A stretch of DNA of 64,000 bases from Dipteronia dyeriana (GCA_032871835.1 CM065295.1:69372687-69436686); one strand, 5' to 3'. Shown: positions 34,418 through 47,713, counted from the stretch's first letter. Notes: generated by a model from the sequence alone, not told the origin. A program made the numbers and translations.

Positions 34418-35322
34418 GGGGCCGTTTGGTACGGGGTAATCAAAATAATGTGATTCCTGGGAAAGTGAAACCAGTATTGTGATTACTGGGAAAGTTGTAT
34501 GCATGTTTTTGGTCATGTATGAAAATATTATATCGGATTCCTGGAAATATTAAGTAACAATGTTTGGTTGTACATGGGAATTTGTTTTTTAATTTTTTTT
34601 ATTAAAAACAAAAAAAAAATAATAAATTATAATTAAAATCGTGATATAACTTACAAAAATTACCCAAATCCATTTCTCATTTTTTCCCTTTCATCTCTCT
34701 CTCTCTCTCTCTCTAGATTGTTGTCGCCTCCAACCCGTCGTCTTCTTCAACCAAGCCCGTCGTCGTCGCCATTGCCGTCGTCTTCTAAGCCCGCTGCCGT
34801 CGTCTTTGAAGCCCGCTGCCATCGTCGTCGCTGACGTCGTCTTCGAAGCCCGATGCTGTCGTCGAAGTTCGCCGCTGCCATCGTCCTCATCGAAGCTCAC
34901 CGCCGTCGTCCTCATCATCTGAAACCAAAGATTTTTCCTTTCTGCAATTTATTTTTTTCCTTTTTGTGTTGGTGATGATGTGTGAGATGTTGATTTGATA
35001 ATGGTTTAATACAAGATTATGTGAGTTATGATTGTGTTTTGATTATGGATTTCAGAAAGAAAATTGGGGATTTTTGGTATTATCACTGACAAGCAACGTG
35101 AAGAATAGAGAGTAAGAAAATAAAATAAAAATATTTTTTTCTAATAATGGTGGGTCCCACGGTGGGAACCTAATGGAGGTAATCTGAAACCCATTTATTT
35201 TGATGGGAATCATTTTTCCGAAAAATAAAAAACTCAAACCTGCTACCAAATATGGATATGCTTTCAGATTTCTATTCCCATTCCTATTCCAATATAAAGA
35301 TGCCACCATATCAAACGGACCC
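34418..35322. mobile_element. PIF/Harbinger-like MITE with TTA target duplication (905 bp)
   Basis: Ends GGGGCCGTTTGGTACGGG and, inverted, GGGTCCGTTTGATATGG, flanked by TTA on both sides (34415-34417, 35323-35325). These are Tourist/Harbinger features. The centre (34695-34920) is a GC-rich block of TCGTCGTC-type triplets after a CT run, unlike the AT-rich rest. The open frame it produces on the minus strand is low-complexity and is not called as a gene. Confidence 0.75.
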
Positions 35323-35325
35323 TTA

Positions 35326-36026
35326 TAGTAATCTTCATCGAAATTAATATAATGAATCTATTGAATATATATAGAGAATAATTTAATAGTGATGGTCTGA
35401 TGGGCATTAATAACTCGTTTATAAATTACGACGATGCCTATTTCATTAAAACAATAATTAATGCTATCATTCAAGAAGATGACAAAAAATGAATAAATAA
35501 ATAAAAAATTGAGGAAACTCACCCATTAATCATGACCGTTAATTAGTTTGATAAATTTGATCCAAGGAAAATGAATCACCGACAGGCGACAGCTAGTTGT
35601 GCTGTGCCAACCTAGTCAACAATTAATACGTTTAGGCAAATTCGGGCATGGTTCAACAAATGCAGTTTCATTCACGGTGTGACATTGACTTCCCTATAAC
35701 GTTACGCCACGTGTAGATCTTGTGACGTAGTGGGTCCCACCAAACGACTGTTTAATGTATACTTTTTGCCCGATTGGCAAATACGTACGTAGTACGTACC
35801 CGGGTCCAAAAGGCAAAGCCACCGGCGACTTTGAAGTTTGAAGGAGTCCCTTCCTTCTTCTCATGTTATTAGACTTTTCAGACAAGTCCCTATTGGACGC
35901 CTGGATCGTGCCGACTACGCCGCTCTCACACGTGCCACCTCCTACACATTTTCTTTATTTATATATATTTCGACGCTGTATTTGTTCACATGGCATGTAA
36001 ATTCACTAAATTGTAATCATCTATAA
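35326..36026. other. spacer, partly GC-richer
   Basis: No gene recognised. 35690-35960 is unusually rich in CG and ACGT words (GCCACGTGTAG, TGTGACGTAG, three ACGTAC words in 35781-35800). It could be an old promoter or element end; no transcript structure is visible. Confidence 0.4.
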
Positions 36027-36888
36027 GGTCCCGTCCTGCAGCTGTTTTTCATTTTTATTTTTCAAAAACGCGTTCGTTAACTGTTTTTCATTTTATTTTC
36101 AAAAAAAAAAAATGAAAAACAAAACCAGTATTAAAAGTGAAAGATTTGAAAAACATAAAATACTTGTTTTTCGTTTTTCGTTTTTCGTTTTTCGCTTTTG
36201 TTTTTCATTTTGTTTTTCATTTTTTTTATATCAAAATAAATCTTAAACTATTAATTGTACTGTTATACGTTTGATATGACTAGGACAAGACGGAACATGT
36301 TTTTTAAATTACCAAAGTGCCCCTCATATATATATATATATTTATATATAATATTATAATATAAAAATATTATATAATATAGAATATTTTATAATTATGT
36401 AAAAAAATAATAAAAAAATATAATAATTTTTAATATATAAAATAATATATATTATATTATAATATAAATTATACAATTATATTTTTATTTTATAATAATA
36501 TATATAAATTATAATTATTTATTTATAATTTAAGAGTTTAGTTTTGATTAATTCATTTTTTTGATATGTTTTTTTTAATTAATTTTTGATTGCTAATTTT
36601 GTTTAATTTAAAAATTACAGTACAAAAATTATATTGGTTAATTATTTAATCAATTTGTTTATAGTTTTAATAATATTAAACAAAATACTAAAATTGATAT
36701 TTCAATTTTTGATAGTTTTCGGTTAACCTACTAGACGCGTTTTTTTCGTTTTCATTTTCAAAATACAGCTTTCAGTATTTGCTACCAGACGCGTTTTCAG
36801 AATTCGAAAATGAAACCAAAAATACTGTTTTCATTTTTATTTTTATTTTTAAAAAACATCAACCGAAAAACGATTACAGGACGGACCC
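36027..36888. mobile_element. MITE, GTTTTTC family, copy 2 (about 862 bp)
   Basis: Ends GGTCCCGTCCTGCAGCTG and, inverted, GGTCCGTCCTGTAATCG. The same internal order as 31855-32781: ACGCGTTCGTTAAC, GTTTTTCGTTTTTCG run, TA-rich centre, then TAGACGCGTTTTTT. The two copies align along their whole length with many small differences. Confidence 0.72.
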
Positions 36889-38007
36889 TAAAAATCCGTG
36901 AGAAAAAAAGGGTGTGTTTATATTTTATACTTTTTTTTTAAAATTTAAAAGCACATGACAAAAAGTTGTCCAATGTAATCATCGCTTGGGTCAATACAAC
37001 TTTAACTTTTCAAATCAAAAACTCATAGTCATATATAATTTGTTCTTTCACAAATTAACTATACTATCCACTTTTGTGTTTGGTTTGAAAATTTACAATT
37101 CACCCCTCTAATTTATCATTTCATTTTGAAAATTATATTGTTTTAACCTTTTAATTTCAAATTCAATTTTGAATTTTTTTTTATAAGCATCAAAATTAGT
37201 AGTTAAAAGAGAAAAAAAATATGATTCAAACTTAAGATTTTAAGGTTTACAAGCATCTCAATTTAGGCCATACCAAATTATTATTAACTGGTTAGCATTT
37301 AGTAACGACAGAGCACAAATTCCATTTAAATATATATATATATATATTTATATGAAATTACAATGTGAAAATATATGATTTTATTTTAACATGTTGTACC
37401 AATTATTATTGATTTGTTTTTGTTACTTTTAATATTATGTGTTTCAGAAATACAAGTTTGAGATTACTTATGATTTGTATGATGTGTTAATTATTTCTTA
37501 AATGTTTATTAACTTTATTGTAAGAAATTTTATATAAACAAGTTGATGTTTCTAAAAAAATTGTAATTTATAATGCAATCTTGAAAGTTTTTGTTAAGAG
37601 TATGTTCAAGTCATATAAAACTATTGATTACAATAATTCGCTTGTATACCTCATCACTCATCAACATGCACATTATCTATAGTTTGTTAAATATACTTTG
37701 GCCTCTCCATAACTTCAAACTTCAATAGCTGTCTCTTCACACTTTGCAATTAATGAGCAAATGTCAGATATATGTAACATAAACTCATGAATGCATCAAT
37801 CTACGTCTATCTGTTTTGTTTTAAAAAATTTAATTATCACATTTTTTTTTTATTGATAGCGTTTATAACCGGATATAAAAGAAAAGATAAAAAAAAAAAG
37901 TAAAGAAATCTACGAATTTATATGATCAAGTTCTTGAACATTCTTTTCTCGTTATTTTGTTGTACGATAATCATGCAATTAATGATGAGATTTTTTGATA
38001 TCCGGAA
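36889..38007. other. AT-rich spacer upstream of the RGP gene
   Basis: No coding pattern on either strand. Confidence 0.5.
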
Positions 38008-38192
38008 CGAGTAATGCTAATTTATTTAAATTTTATGTCCAAATCTTGTGTTTAAATGATGTGGTATCAATCGGATCTAATTATTTAATTTATACAAATC
38101 TAATACAACTTAAATAAATAGATTAGGGTGATGCCACATCATTTCAACATTATATTCTGTCGCTAAATTTGGATAAAATAATATTATTGATC
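38008..38192. mobile_element. small foldback MITE upstream of the RGP gene
   Basis: AAATGATGTGGTATC near 38055 and TTTTATGTCCAAAT near 38030 are mirrored by GATGCCACATCATTT near 38130 and ATTTGGATAAAAT near 38166. About 185 bp, non-coding, 0.6 kb upstream of the RGP start. Confidence 0.5.
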
Positions 38193-38787
38193 TGGAATTA
38201 GAGTTTAATTAGGGTTTATAGTCAAATATATTATGTGTGTAATTAACGAATGTAAATAGTATTTGGTTTATTTTTAATAAAAATAATTTATCTTTATTGG
38301 TAAATGGATATTATTGTAATTAAAATTTTAAATAAAATACATGTATCATATATTAATTTTGAAACTAATATAAATGTAACTTTACTATGAACATACTACT
38401 AGCTAGATGCTAACATACTAGTACCAAAAAATGGGTTTGGAGGAATAAAATAAAATAAAATATTAATTTTTAATTTTTTAATACAATAATACGATTAAAA
38501 AGATGTGGATGACACTTGGCAAACTTAAACTTGACAAAACATGACACCCTAACACCCAATCATATATTATTCCTCTCAAAAATTATATATATAAAAAAAC
38601 AAGCCAAGCTGTTTCCTACCCAAACCCCTCTATCTCTCTGTCCGTCCTTCGCACGTGCCACCCACGTCCTCCCACAAGCGTTACGTTTTTTTTTCTTCTA
38701 AAACTCTATAAAATCCTCCCAAATCGCACACTTACTCTCTCTCAATTCAAGTCCAACTCTCTCTCTCTCTCTGTGATTCTCTCAACA
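38193..38787 (+). promoter_or_regulatory. promoter and 5' UTR of the RGP gene
   Basis: A TATA box CTATAAAAT (38705-38713) lies 75 bp before the start codon. Upstream is a CACGTG G-box (38652-38657) next to a CCACGTC word (38661-38667), and the leader is CT-rich (CTCTCTCTC near 38735-38772), typical of highly expressed plant genes. Bases 38193-38600 are AT-rich with no motif singled out. Confidence 0.6.
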
Positions 38788-40865
38788 ATGGCGTCAACTC
38801 CTTCTGTGCCGCTGCTCAAAGACGAGCTGGACATCGTGATCCCGACGATCCGGAACTTGGACTTCTTGGAGATGTGGAGGCCGTTTTTCGAGAAGTACCA
38901 CTTGATCATCGTTCAAGACGGTGACCCCACCAAGGTCATCAAGGTCCCCGAAGGCTACGATTACGAGCTCTACAACCGTAACGACATCAATCGCATCCTG
39001 GGTCCTAAGGCCTCTTGTATTTCCTTCAAGGACTCTGCTTGCAGGTGCTTCGGCTACATGGTCTCTAAGAAGAAGTATATCTACACCATTGATGACGATT
39101 GCTTTGTAAGTCTTCCTTTTACTCTTTTTTTTTTATCAAGTTGGTTTGCTGAATTTTCGGTCTTGTAAGAGATTTTCTTTTTCAACTGCTTGTGGATCTG
39201 GGTTTTGAATTTCGGATCTGGGTTGCTTTTAATTTTCTAGTTTGTTTTGTGTGGTGTTTGAATCTTTAAATATTGTTTGTTTCGGTAGTGTAATTTTATT
39301 TTGAATTTTGATGATGGTTTTTTCTTATTGATTCGGTGGTACATGATTTTGTAGCCATAGTTTGTTTTTGCATCTGGAACTGTTGTTTGAGTTTAATTGT
39401 ACCTGATCTGATTTGTGTTGCATATAATTTAATACAATTGTTTAATGCATTTTGATATAATACAGAAGAGGTTTCTGATGTTTTGTAAATTTTAAAAGCT
39501 TTGTTGATTCTTAGATACACAGAGGTTATCTAGATCTGTTTGTTTAAACATAGTTTGTTTACATTGGTAAAATCCATGCTTTATTATGATGCTCGGCCTC
39601 TAGCTACCTATGTAGACTGCATTTTTTTTTTAAAAAAAATCATTTTTTAGTGGGGCATGCTGTTCCCATTTTCACATATCGAGTTGAATTTGTCGATGGA
39701 CTTGAACCATGTATGAGATCTAGCTGTTTTAGGGTCTGCTACCGATTGATTTGCAATTGTTTGAATCTTCTTAGATGCATCATGAACATTGTTGCTAGGT
39801 TTTGCCTTGCTGTAAACTAGCACTAAAGTCTGCAAACTGATTTCGAATTTACTAGAATGTGGATTTGGGAGTGGTTTTGAGAGTAGTTATTGAATTGCAG
39901 GTTGCTAAAGACCCAACGGGCAAGGACATTAATGCTCTTGAGCAGCACATAAAGAACCTTCTGTCCCCGTCATCCCCATTTTTCTTCAACACTTTGTATG
40001 ACCCATACCGTGAAGGTGCAGATTTCGTTCGTGGGTATCCTTTCAGTCTCCGTGAGGGTGTTCCTACAGCTGTTTCTCATGGTCTCTGGCTTAACATCCC
40101 AGATTATGATGCTCCCACCCAACTTGTTAAGCCTCTTGAGAGGAACACAAGGTAGAATGATGACGTTTAATGCTCCCATGTAAATCTGAATTATGCATAT
40201 GATTGTCTTTAAATATTTTCTAATCGAATTTGTATAATTTTCAGGTATGTTGATGCAGTTATGACAATACCAAAGGGAACCCTCTTCCCCATGTGTGGTA
40301 TGAATCTGGCATTCAACCGTGAGATCATCGGTCCTGCAATGTATTTTGGACTCATGGGTGATGGTCAGCCAATTGGGCGATACGACGATATGTGGGCTGG
40401 TTGGTGCACCAAGGTATCTATCCCAACATTGTCATGAGTCCCTTCTTTGCTGATATATTATCTAACCAGTGAAAATGTAGTTGTTTACAATTGTCCTCTT
40501 TTGATATGCAGGTTATATGTGATCACTTGGGATTGGGAGTGAAGACGGGATTGCCGTACATCTGGCACAGCAAAGCAAGTAACCCATTTGTGAACCTGAA
40601 GAAGGAATACAAAGGAATCTACTGGCAGGAAGAGCTGATCCCATTTTTCCAATCCGCCACACTTCCGAAGGATTGCACGACCGTTCAGAAGTGCTACATT
40701 GAACTCTCCAAGCAAGTTAAAGCGAAACTTGGCAAGGTTGACGACTACTTTATCAAGCTGGCTGATGCCATGGTCACCTGGATTGAAGCATGGGATGAGT
40801 TGAACCCATCTGCAGAAAAATCCACTGAGCTGCCCAATGGTGCTGCTGCTGCTGCTGCGAAATAG
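38788..40865 (+). CDS. UDP-arabinopyranose mutase / reversibly glycosylated polypeptide, four exons
   Basis: Exons 38788-39105, 39901-40151, 40245-40413, 40512-40865 join into a 363-residue protein, close to the usual 350-365 for the family. All introns are GT...AG and the frame is kept. The ATG at 38788 starts [20 protein letters not shown], a family hallmark. The DDD motif (102-104, IDDDCF) binds the metal and sugar nucleotide. Arg157 in PFSLREG sits where the reversibly glycosylated arginine lies in RGPs. [14 protein letters not shown] and [20 protein letters not shown] are strongly conserved. The tail is an alanine run (GAAAAAAK) over a GCT repeat. The enzyme interconverts UDP-arabinopyranose and UDP-arabinofuranose on the cytosolic side of the Golgi for wall arabinan. 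No break was seen; it is the only clearly intact host gene here. Confidence 0.96.
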
Positions 40866-41704
40866 ACTATTCGATGATGATTTTCGGTGTCGCAAGCATT
40901 TTTTTTTCATGCCCTTGCTCGAGCCTTCAGGGTGTGGAATATTTATTTTGCCGATCTGAGCGGGAGGGGTATAATTTTATTTATTATTATAGTTATTATT
41001 AGAACAATAAGTAAAAATCATAAATTTTCTAATCTCCACTCAGATAGTCTCTCAGTGTGAGATTTATTTGTTGGAGATCGGGATTGTGATATGTTGGTGT
41101 TTAGAATTTTTTTAGAAATATTAGTATCGATTTATTGTTTGAGATTTGAGTTTAATTTTGATCATTGAATTTTTTATGAAGATGGTTGCTTTCACATATT
41201 GATTGTTTTGTGCAAGTGATAGATATTTTGATTTTTCCTCATAAAAGAAAATAATAAAAATGAATCCATGGTTGGATGTGCACGTCAACATCGTCGGTGT
41301 TTGTGTCAATTCATAATATCTTATATGATATCTGGATTCACATGTAATTTAATACATACTTTATACTTTGATATATTTATGATGGGTCTGGGTACTATTA
41401 CCATATAGGTATGGTAGCATAAAAATTTAGAAATCGTTTTTTAGTTGATTTTAAGGTGACTGAGTCTTAAAATTCCAAGTAGTATCCAAATTTAAGAGAT
41501 TTTGGTGGTATTATATCCGTATGGGTATAGTAGCCCAACCTATTTATGATAGATTTATGCTGTGATCTTCAATCAAAGACGACACAATCACACAAGCATA
41601 GCGTGATTGTGGCGTTCATAATCATGGATAGAGGAAATATGTCTCCAACGGCTGTTATCGATCAAATTAAAGGCATAGTTTACAGGATACAACTTACAAC
41701 ATAA
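40866..41704. other. 3' UTR and downstream spacer of the RGP gene
   Basis: An ATTATTATTAGAACAATAAG stretch near 40990-41010 could hold the polyadenylation signal. No further gene before the MITE at 41713. Confidence 0.5.
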
Positions 41705-41775
41705 TATCATTAAGGAAATTGCTTGGGTACTGACTGGTCAGTACTCAGCTATACTGACTAACCAATGGTTGGTTG

Positions 41776-42769
41776 TGACAAACGTTTTTTGCAATCAAAC
41801 CTGACTGGTATCAAAGAAAACAGAAAGTAACGTTAGAAAACAGAAAGTAATGTTAGAAAACAGAATTTGATCCGAGGCCCGTGTTTCACACGGTGCCCTT
41901 AAGACAATTTCACCGGACAACACCGTATGTTTATTAGGCGATTGTCTCCCAGGATACAACGGTTCAACAGTGGTAGCCCTAAGCACTATCCACTACCAGC
42001 GAACTCAAACCGAGTTTTGAACTTACCAACAAGAAAACAGAGAAGAAAAGAATTCGGCTGCTCAAAAGAAAACTGGAATTGTTTTTTCTGTGTATGTTGA
42101 ACAGAATATTAGAGATATTAAATACCCAAACCGAAACACTAGGGTTTTGGGATTAATTCGGGATTATTTTTGGAAAATTCGTTTTTGATTTAATAAGGAA
42201 ATAATTTAATTAGATAATATTCTACAAAAGAGATTTATTTCTAATTAAGACCCGATTCTGTATTCTTAGTGATCAAGTAAGAAATCAGAATCCAAACAAT
42301 TAAAGCTTTCCTTATTTATTACAATAAAAAAATGTTGACTTAGGGAAGTGGCAAAAGGTCAACTGGACTCTCACGGTCCAATCGGAGCGGCATTCGTGTC
42401 CGCAGGTCGCACCCACACATGAGTCGTGCATTTGAAGGTTCGGGGTCCATAATTTGCACCCCCCCTGTGCGCGCGAGAGAGAGCCTCTATGCCACACACA
42501 TGTTGAAAGCTCATATCAACACATTCACTTATAAACTACTTATAAATGATTTCCCTAAGCAATGTGGGATTCCTTTTAATCCCTACACAATGGGTCCACT
42601 TTGAGACTCAATTTCTCATTCATCCATTAACCATTTTGTGAATTTGAGTATACCATTTCGAAGTTCTCACGGAGGAGAATTCGAATCCACTTTAATCTTT
42701 CATTTCTATGGAATTTATCATACTCAATTTTTGCTCTCAAAATGAGAGATTATCACAAAATTTCCAACA
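41776..42769 (-). repeat. 3' LTR of the copia element
   Basis: 994 bp. It carries about 60 bp (near 42120-42185) that the other LTR lacks, and lacks about 60-70 bp near its U5 end (after TGACAAACG) that the other retains. The missing part lies between two AAACGT words. A short GCGCGCGAGAGAGAG tract is near 42468. Confidence 0.92.
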
Positions 42770-42780
42770 ATCCCCCACAT
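42770..42780 (-). other. polypurine tract of the copia element
   Basis: Minus strand ATGTGGGGGAT directly before the 3' LTR start TGTTGGAAATT. Confidence 0.8.
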
Positions 42781-43349
42781 GAATGAAATTGACATAGGAG
42801 ACACAATGAAGATGCTTGGTAAGTTCAAATGGTCGAAGCCTGCATAGGATAGTCGGTGTTACCCTTTGAACCTTCCCTTGTAAAGGTATGCTTACTTTAC
42901 TGGCTGATCAGTAGATGTGATATCCTTGAACTGTTCTGCCGTTTTGTATAAACGATCACACACCTTACACATGTATCTTCCAGACCCGATTTGGTTATCA
43001 TTTTTATGTTCGTTTTGGCCATGAACATGCGTCTGGTTCTGTAAGAGTCTCTGGAGAATATAGCCCTTCACTATTCTCTTTTAGAAGCGGCCCCACTTCT
43101 CTCTCACATAGGTGATTTCTTAATTAAGAGTAACCCGGTTTACTCTGCTCGGATTTCCATAGCTAGGAATTTCGATGCAAAAGAATCATTAAAAACCACA
43201 GTTTTACGGGCATCACTGTTTCATCATAGGAATGGACTTGAGGGTAACCCTCACAGTGATCCAACCGAGTATTACAACTTGATTGTCCTATTGAACCTAG
43301 ATCTTGGGATCTCCAGTCAACTAGGTTGGGTGTCTATTGTATCGACCTT
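42781..43349 (-). other. 3' untranslated part of the copia element
   Basis: Between the RNase H end and the polypurine tract; no coding pattern. It carries short runs such as CTCTCTCACATAGG and is part of the element. Confidence 0.65.
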
Positions 43350-45823
43350 TTATCTAATGGGCCTTAGTCCTATTCCTCTCGATGATGGCTCAACTAGTTC
43401 TCTGTTTAACCCTTTAGTTAGCAGATCCGCAATGTTATCTTTTGACCTTACATAGTCAATAGTGATAACCCCAGTTGAGATTAGTTGTCTAATGGTATTA
43501 TGTCTTCGACGTATATGTCTAGACTTCCCATTATACATATTGCTCTGTACTCTTCCTATTGCTGATTGACTCCACATTTATCTTATGCTATAAACTCAGA
43601 TTCCATGGTGGATATGGCTATACATGTTTGTTTGGAGGATTTCCAAGATATCGCCACACCACCTAGTGTGAACACATACCCACTAGTGGATTTTGAATCC
43701 TGCATATCAGATATCCAGTTAGCATTAGTGTATCCTTCTAGGACAACTGGATATCTGGTATAATGCAGTCCATGATTACGAGTGAATCGTAAGTACTTCA
43801 GTACTCTTACTATTCCTTTCCAGTGATCGGTGCCTGGATTACTCGTATATCTGCTTAATTTGCTGACTGCATTTGCTATGTCTGGTCTTGTACAACTGGT
43901 TAAGTACATCAGACTTCCTATCACTCGAGAATATTCTAGTTGAGAGATGCTCTCACCCTTATTCTTGGATAGATGTAGATTTGTATCTACTGGTGTTCTA
44001 GAAATTCCAGAATCATTTTTGTTGAATTTCTCAAGAATCATGTCAATATAGTGTGATTGACTTAGTATGAGTCCGTTAGATGTCCTTGAGATTTTCATTC
44101 CCAACATTACATCAGTCGGTCCCATATCTTTCATATCAAATCTTGATTTCAACATATCCTTGGTAGATTTGACCACTTTATCATTACTACCAACAATGAG
44201 CATGTCATCAACGTAAAGACACACAATGACATAGTCATTTTCTGTGTCCTTGACATAAACACATTTGTCACATTCGTTGATCTTAAATCCGTTTGACATC
44301 ATAGCATTGTCAAATTTCTCATGCCATTGTTTTGGTGCTTGCTTTAAACCATATAAAGACTTCACCAATTTACAGACTTTTTTTCCTTGTCCTGGAGCAG
44401 AAAAACCCTCAGGTTGTTTCATGTAAGTTTCTTCATCTAAATCTCCATTTAAGAAAGATGTTTTCACATCCATTTGATGTACTTCAAGATTTTGCAAAGC
44501 TACGATTGCAAGTATCATTCTAATGGAGGTTAATCTCGTCACATGAGAATATGTATCAAAGTAGTCTAGGCCTTCTCGTTGATTGTAACCTTTAATTACA
44601 AGTCTGGCCTTATACTTATCAATTGATCCATCTGCTTTCATCTTTCTTTTGAAAATCCATTTGAATCCTAGCGGTTTACATCCCAGAGGAAGATCCACTA
44701 ATTCCCAAGTATGATTTTGAAGGATGGAATCAATTTCGCTCTTGATTGCCTTTTTCCACAAGAGTCCTTCAGAAGAGCTTACCGCTTCTTTGAAAGTTCG
44801 AGGTTCACCTTCTAGCAAATAGGTCATAAAATCTGGACCAAAAGACGTTGCCGTCTTTACTCTTTTGATACGTCTAAATTCATCCTCTACTTCATTTCCT
44901 TGTTCTTGGTCCTTACAACTATCATCATGTGTTCGTTTTGACGAACTTTCTTCATCATTGGATTTACATGGAAATACATGTTCAAAGAACATTGCATTTC
45001 TAGATTCTATTATCGTGTTTTTGTGTATATCTGATATGTCAGATTTATAGACCAAGAATCGATGAGCACTACTGTTTTATGCTTATCCAATGAAAATGCA
45101 GTCAATAGTTTTCAGACCTATTTTCACCTTCTTAGGTATAGGTACTGCTACTTTGGCAAGACACCCCCACATTCGTACGAATTTATAGGAAAAATTTATT
45201 CCTTTCCATAGTTCATATGGTATATTGTCTTTTTTCTTTCGGGGTACCCTGTTTAAAAGGTAATTGCTAGACAACATAGCGTCACCCCACATGTTCTGAG
45301 GCAGTCCAGAACTTATCAGCATTGCATTCATCATCTCTTTCAAGGTACGATTTTTATGTTCTGCAATACCGTTTTGCTGAGGGGAATATGGTGCAGTAGT
45401 TTGATGTATGATTCCGTGTTGAGCACAGAATTCACCAAACGGTGCTACATATTCACCACCTTGGTCACTTCTCAGTACCTTGATTTTTTTGTTGAGTTGA
45501 TTCTCAACTTCAGTTTTATAGAGACTAAACTTCTCTATAGCTTCATCCTTGTTTTTCAACAAATATACATAGCAGTATTTGGTGCTATCATCTATAAATG
45601 TGATGAAATATTTGTTGCCACCTCTTGTTTGAACAAATTTTAAATCACATATATCTGTGTGAATTAAATCAAGAGGTTCAGATTTCCTTTCAATAATTTG
45701 AAATGATGACCTTGTTAGTTTTGCTTCAACGCAAACTTCACACTTATGTTTAGGATCAATATTAAATGCGGGAATATGATTTAAGTTAATTAATTTACGC
45801 AGGGTATCATAATTAACGTGTCA
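43350..45823 (-). pseudogene. copia integrase, reverse transcriptase and RNase H, broken
   Basis: 45823-45083 holds integrase (DSTKYCYVYLLKNKDEAIE, VLRSDQGGEYVAPF, PYSPQQNGIAEHKNRTLKE) and ends in a stop where GCIFIG-type sequence continues with two stop codons. The frame 45055-43583 is 490 codons of uninterrupted [53 protein letters not shown] and the active site [11 protein letters not shown]. RNase H begins [11 protein letters not shown] and reaches STMESEFIA, where a TAG stops it and a small deletion/frameshift follows. It resumes at 43577 with SAIGRVQSNMYNGKSRHI and IDYVRSKDNIADLLTKGL. The RT core itself looks sound. Confidence 0.9.
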
Positions 45824-47400
45824 TAGTCTACCATGCCATAAATTGGAAGACTCAAACAAATAAACTGAAGAATTATCTTTATTGATTGTTCTTTTAACAA
45901 CATATACATTAAGCTTAAACATCCCTTCAGTTACATATCCCCTACCCATATAAGTTCCCTGCTTGGTTAAAACCACTTTGTCTGATTCAATCACCATCTT
46001 AAACCCATGCTGATTGAGCAAGGAACCGAAAACCAAGTTCTTACGTATATCAGGTACATACAGTACATTGTTCAAGCTTAGGGTTATACCAGAGGCCATC
46101 TTGAGAATGACTTGACCACGTCCCTTCACGTCAGATGTGGCTGAATTGCCCATATACAACTTTTCTTCATTCTTCATTTCTTCAAATATATTGAACATCT
46201 TTCTGTCAGAGCATATATGACGAGTGACCCCAGTATCCAACCACCACTCCCTTGGGTTTGACCCAACAGGGTTTGCTTCTGTCACAACTGCAGAGAGATT
46301 GATCTCGGATACATCTCTTGAGATCCCAGCAACCACGTTTGCCTCGTGGTTCTTCTTCTTCTTTGGCAACCTGCACTCAGAAGATTTGTGACCCAGCTTG
46401 TCACAGTTGAAGCACTTCCCTTGGAATTTTGGCTTCTTAGAGACTCCTCCCTTAGGACCCAATTTGGATCCTTTCCCAGGCTTGTTTTTCTTTGGTTTAG
46501 AACTTTGCCCATGCTCAACCATATTGATCTTCGCTTCAGGCGCATTGACATCTTTCTTATCATACTTTATGTGATCTTCCTGAATACGAAGCTTGAGAAT
46601 CAGATCATCGATCTTCATCTCCTTTCGCTTGTGTTTGAGATAGTTTTTGAACTCTTTCCATGAAGGAGGAAGCTTCTCAATGATTGCAGCCACCTGAAAA
46701 GTTTCACTCAGGGTCATCCCTTCGGCATGTATCTCATGCAGAATCACCTGTAGCTCTTGGACTTGACTCATAACCGTCTTGGAATCCCCCATCTTGTAAT
46801 CAAGAAACCGGCCGAAAATAAGCTTCTTGGAACCAGCGTCCTCAGTTTTGTATTTGTGGTCTAATGATTCCCACAGTTCTTTGGCTGTTTTCTTTGAAGA
46901 ATAAACGTTATATAACGAATCTGACAGTCCGTTCAGTATGTAATTACGGCATAGGAAATCCTAGTGATTCCATGCATCAATAGCATTCCATACCTGAACA
47001 TCTCGCTCTTCACCATTATTAGGTTTAGGAGCATCTTCAGTCAAGAATCTGCCAAGGTTCAGTGTGGTCAGATAAAACAGCATCTTTTGCTGTCATCATT
47101 TAAAATTCGGTCCACTGAACTTATCAGGCTTCTCCATATGATTCATCGGCAAATGTACCGAATTCATGTAGGAATTTACCATGGGAACATTCCCTTGACT
47201 CATATACTGGCTCATCACCGTATCAGGCATGTTTCTCACGAAGGAGTTGATGGCCGAGTCGTTGTAGCCACAATAGGTAGTACTACTGGTACCTGACCCA
47301 CAAGCACAGAGTTCACAGCTGAAGTATCTAATCTCATACTTGGATTCACTTCTGGAGTCTCTAGTGGATCACTAGAGTTCACATTCGATTTGTTTGCCAT
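45821..47400 (-). pseudogene. copia gag and protease, broken
   Basis: From ATG at 47400 the frame opens MANKSNVNSSDPLETPEVNP, then shifts near 47250. The following frame reads through EKPDKFSGPNFK into two adjacent TGA codons (near 47100) where FKRWQQ-type sequence is usual. After more breaks, 46792-45821 is a 323-codon open stretch: UBN2-type gag ([20 protein letters not shown]), zinc knuckle [14 protein letters not shown], protease site [12 protein letters not shown], and the start of the gag pre-integrase domain (LWHGRL). It ends at a TGA in place of the next residue. Confidence 0.9.
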
Positions 47401-47713
47401 AATATCTTAAAAAAAAACAAAATCGTTTTAGTATCACCGGAAATAATAGCACAGATATCAGTTGATATCAAATCAGATTTCACGATGGAAATCACAATCA
47501 GTTTCTGATATTGCAGACCCGATAACTCAATTGAAATCGCAATTGATTTCGAAATCAGTGTCTAATAATAGACCCAATTTCCACAGATTAAAATTGAAAT
47601 AAGTGTTCGAAAGAACCCGATGTCCAAATTGAATCAGTGTTCCAGAGGAACCCGATTACCACAGTTGAAAAACTGAATCAAAGATTTATTTTTCAAGTCT
47701 GTTACTATCTGAA

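Noticed and set aside
34691..34918. Open frame on the minus strand, 75 residues
   Set aside because: Low-complexity translation of triplet repeats and a CT run inside a MITE; no domain and present in a non-coding element.
40485..40910. 141-residue minus-strand open frame
   Set aside because: Shadow of exon four of the RGP gene, which is strongly supported on the plus strand.
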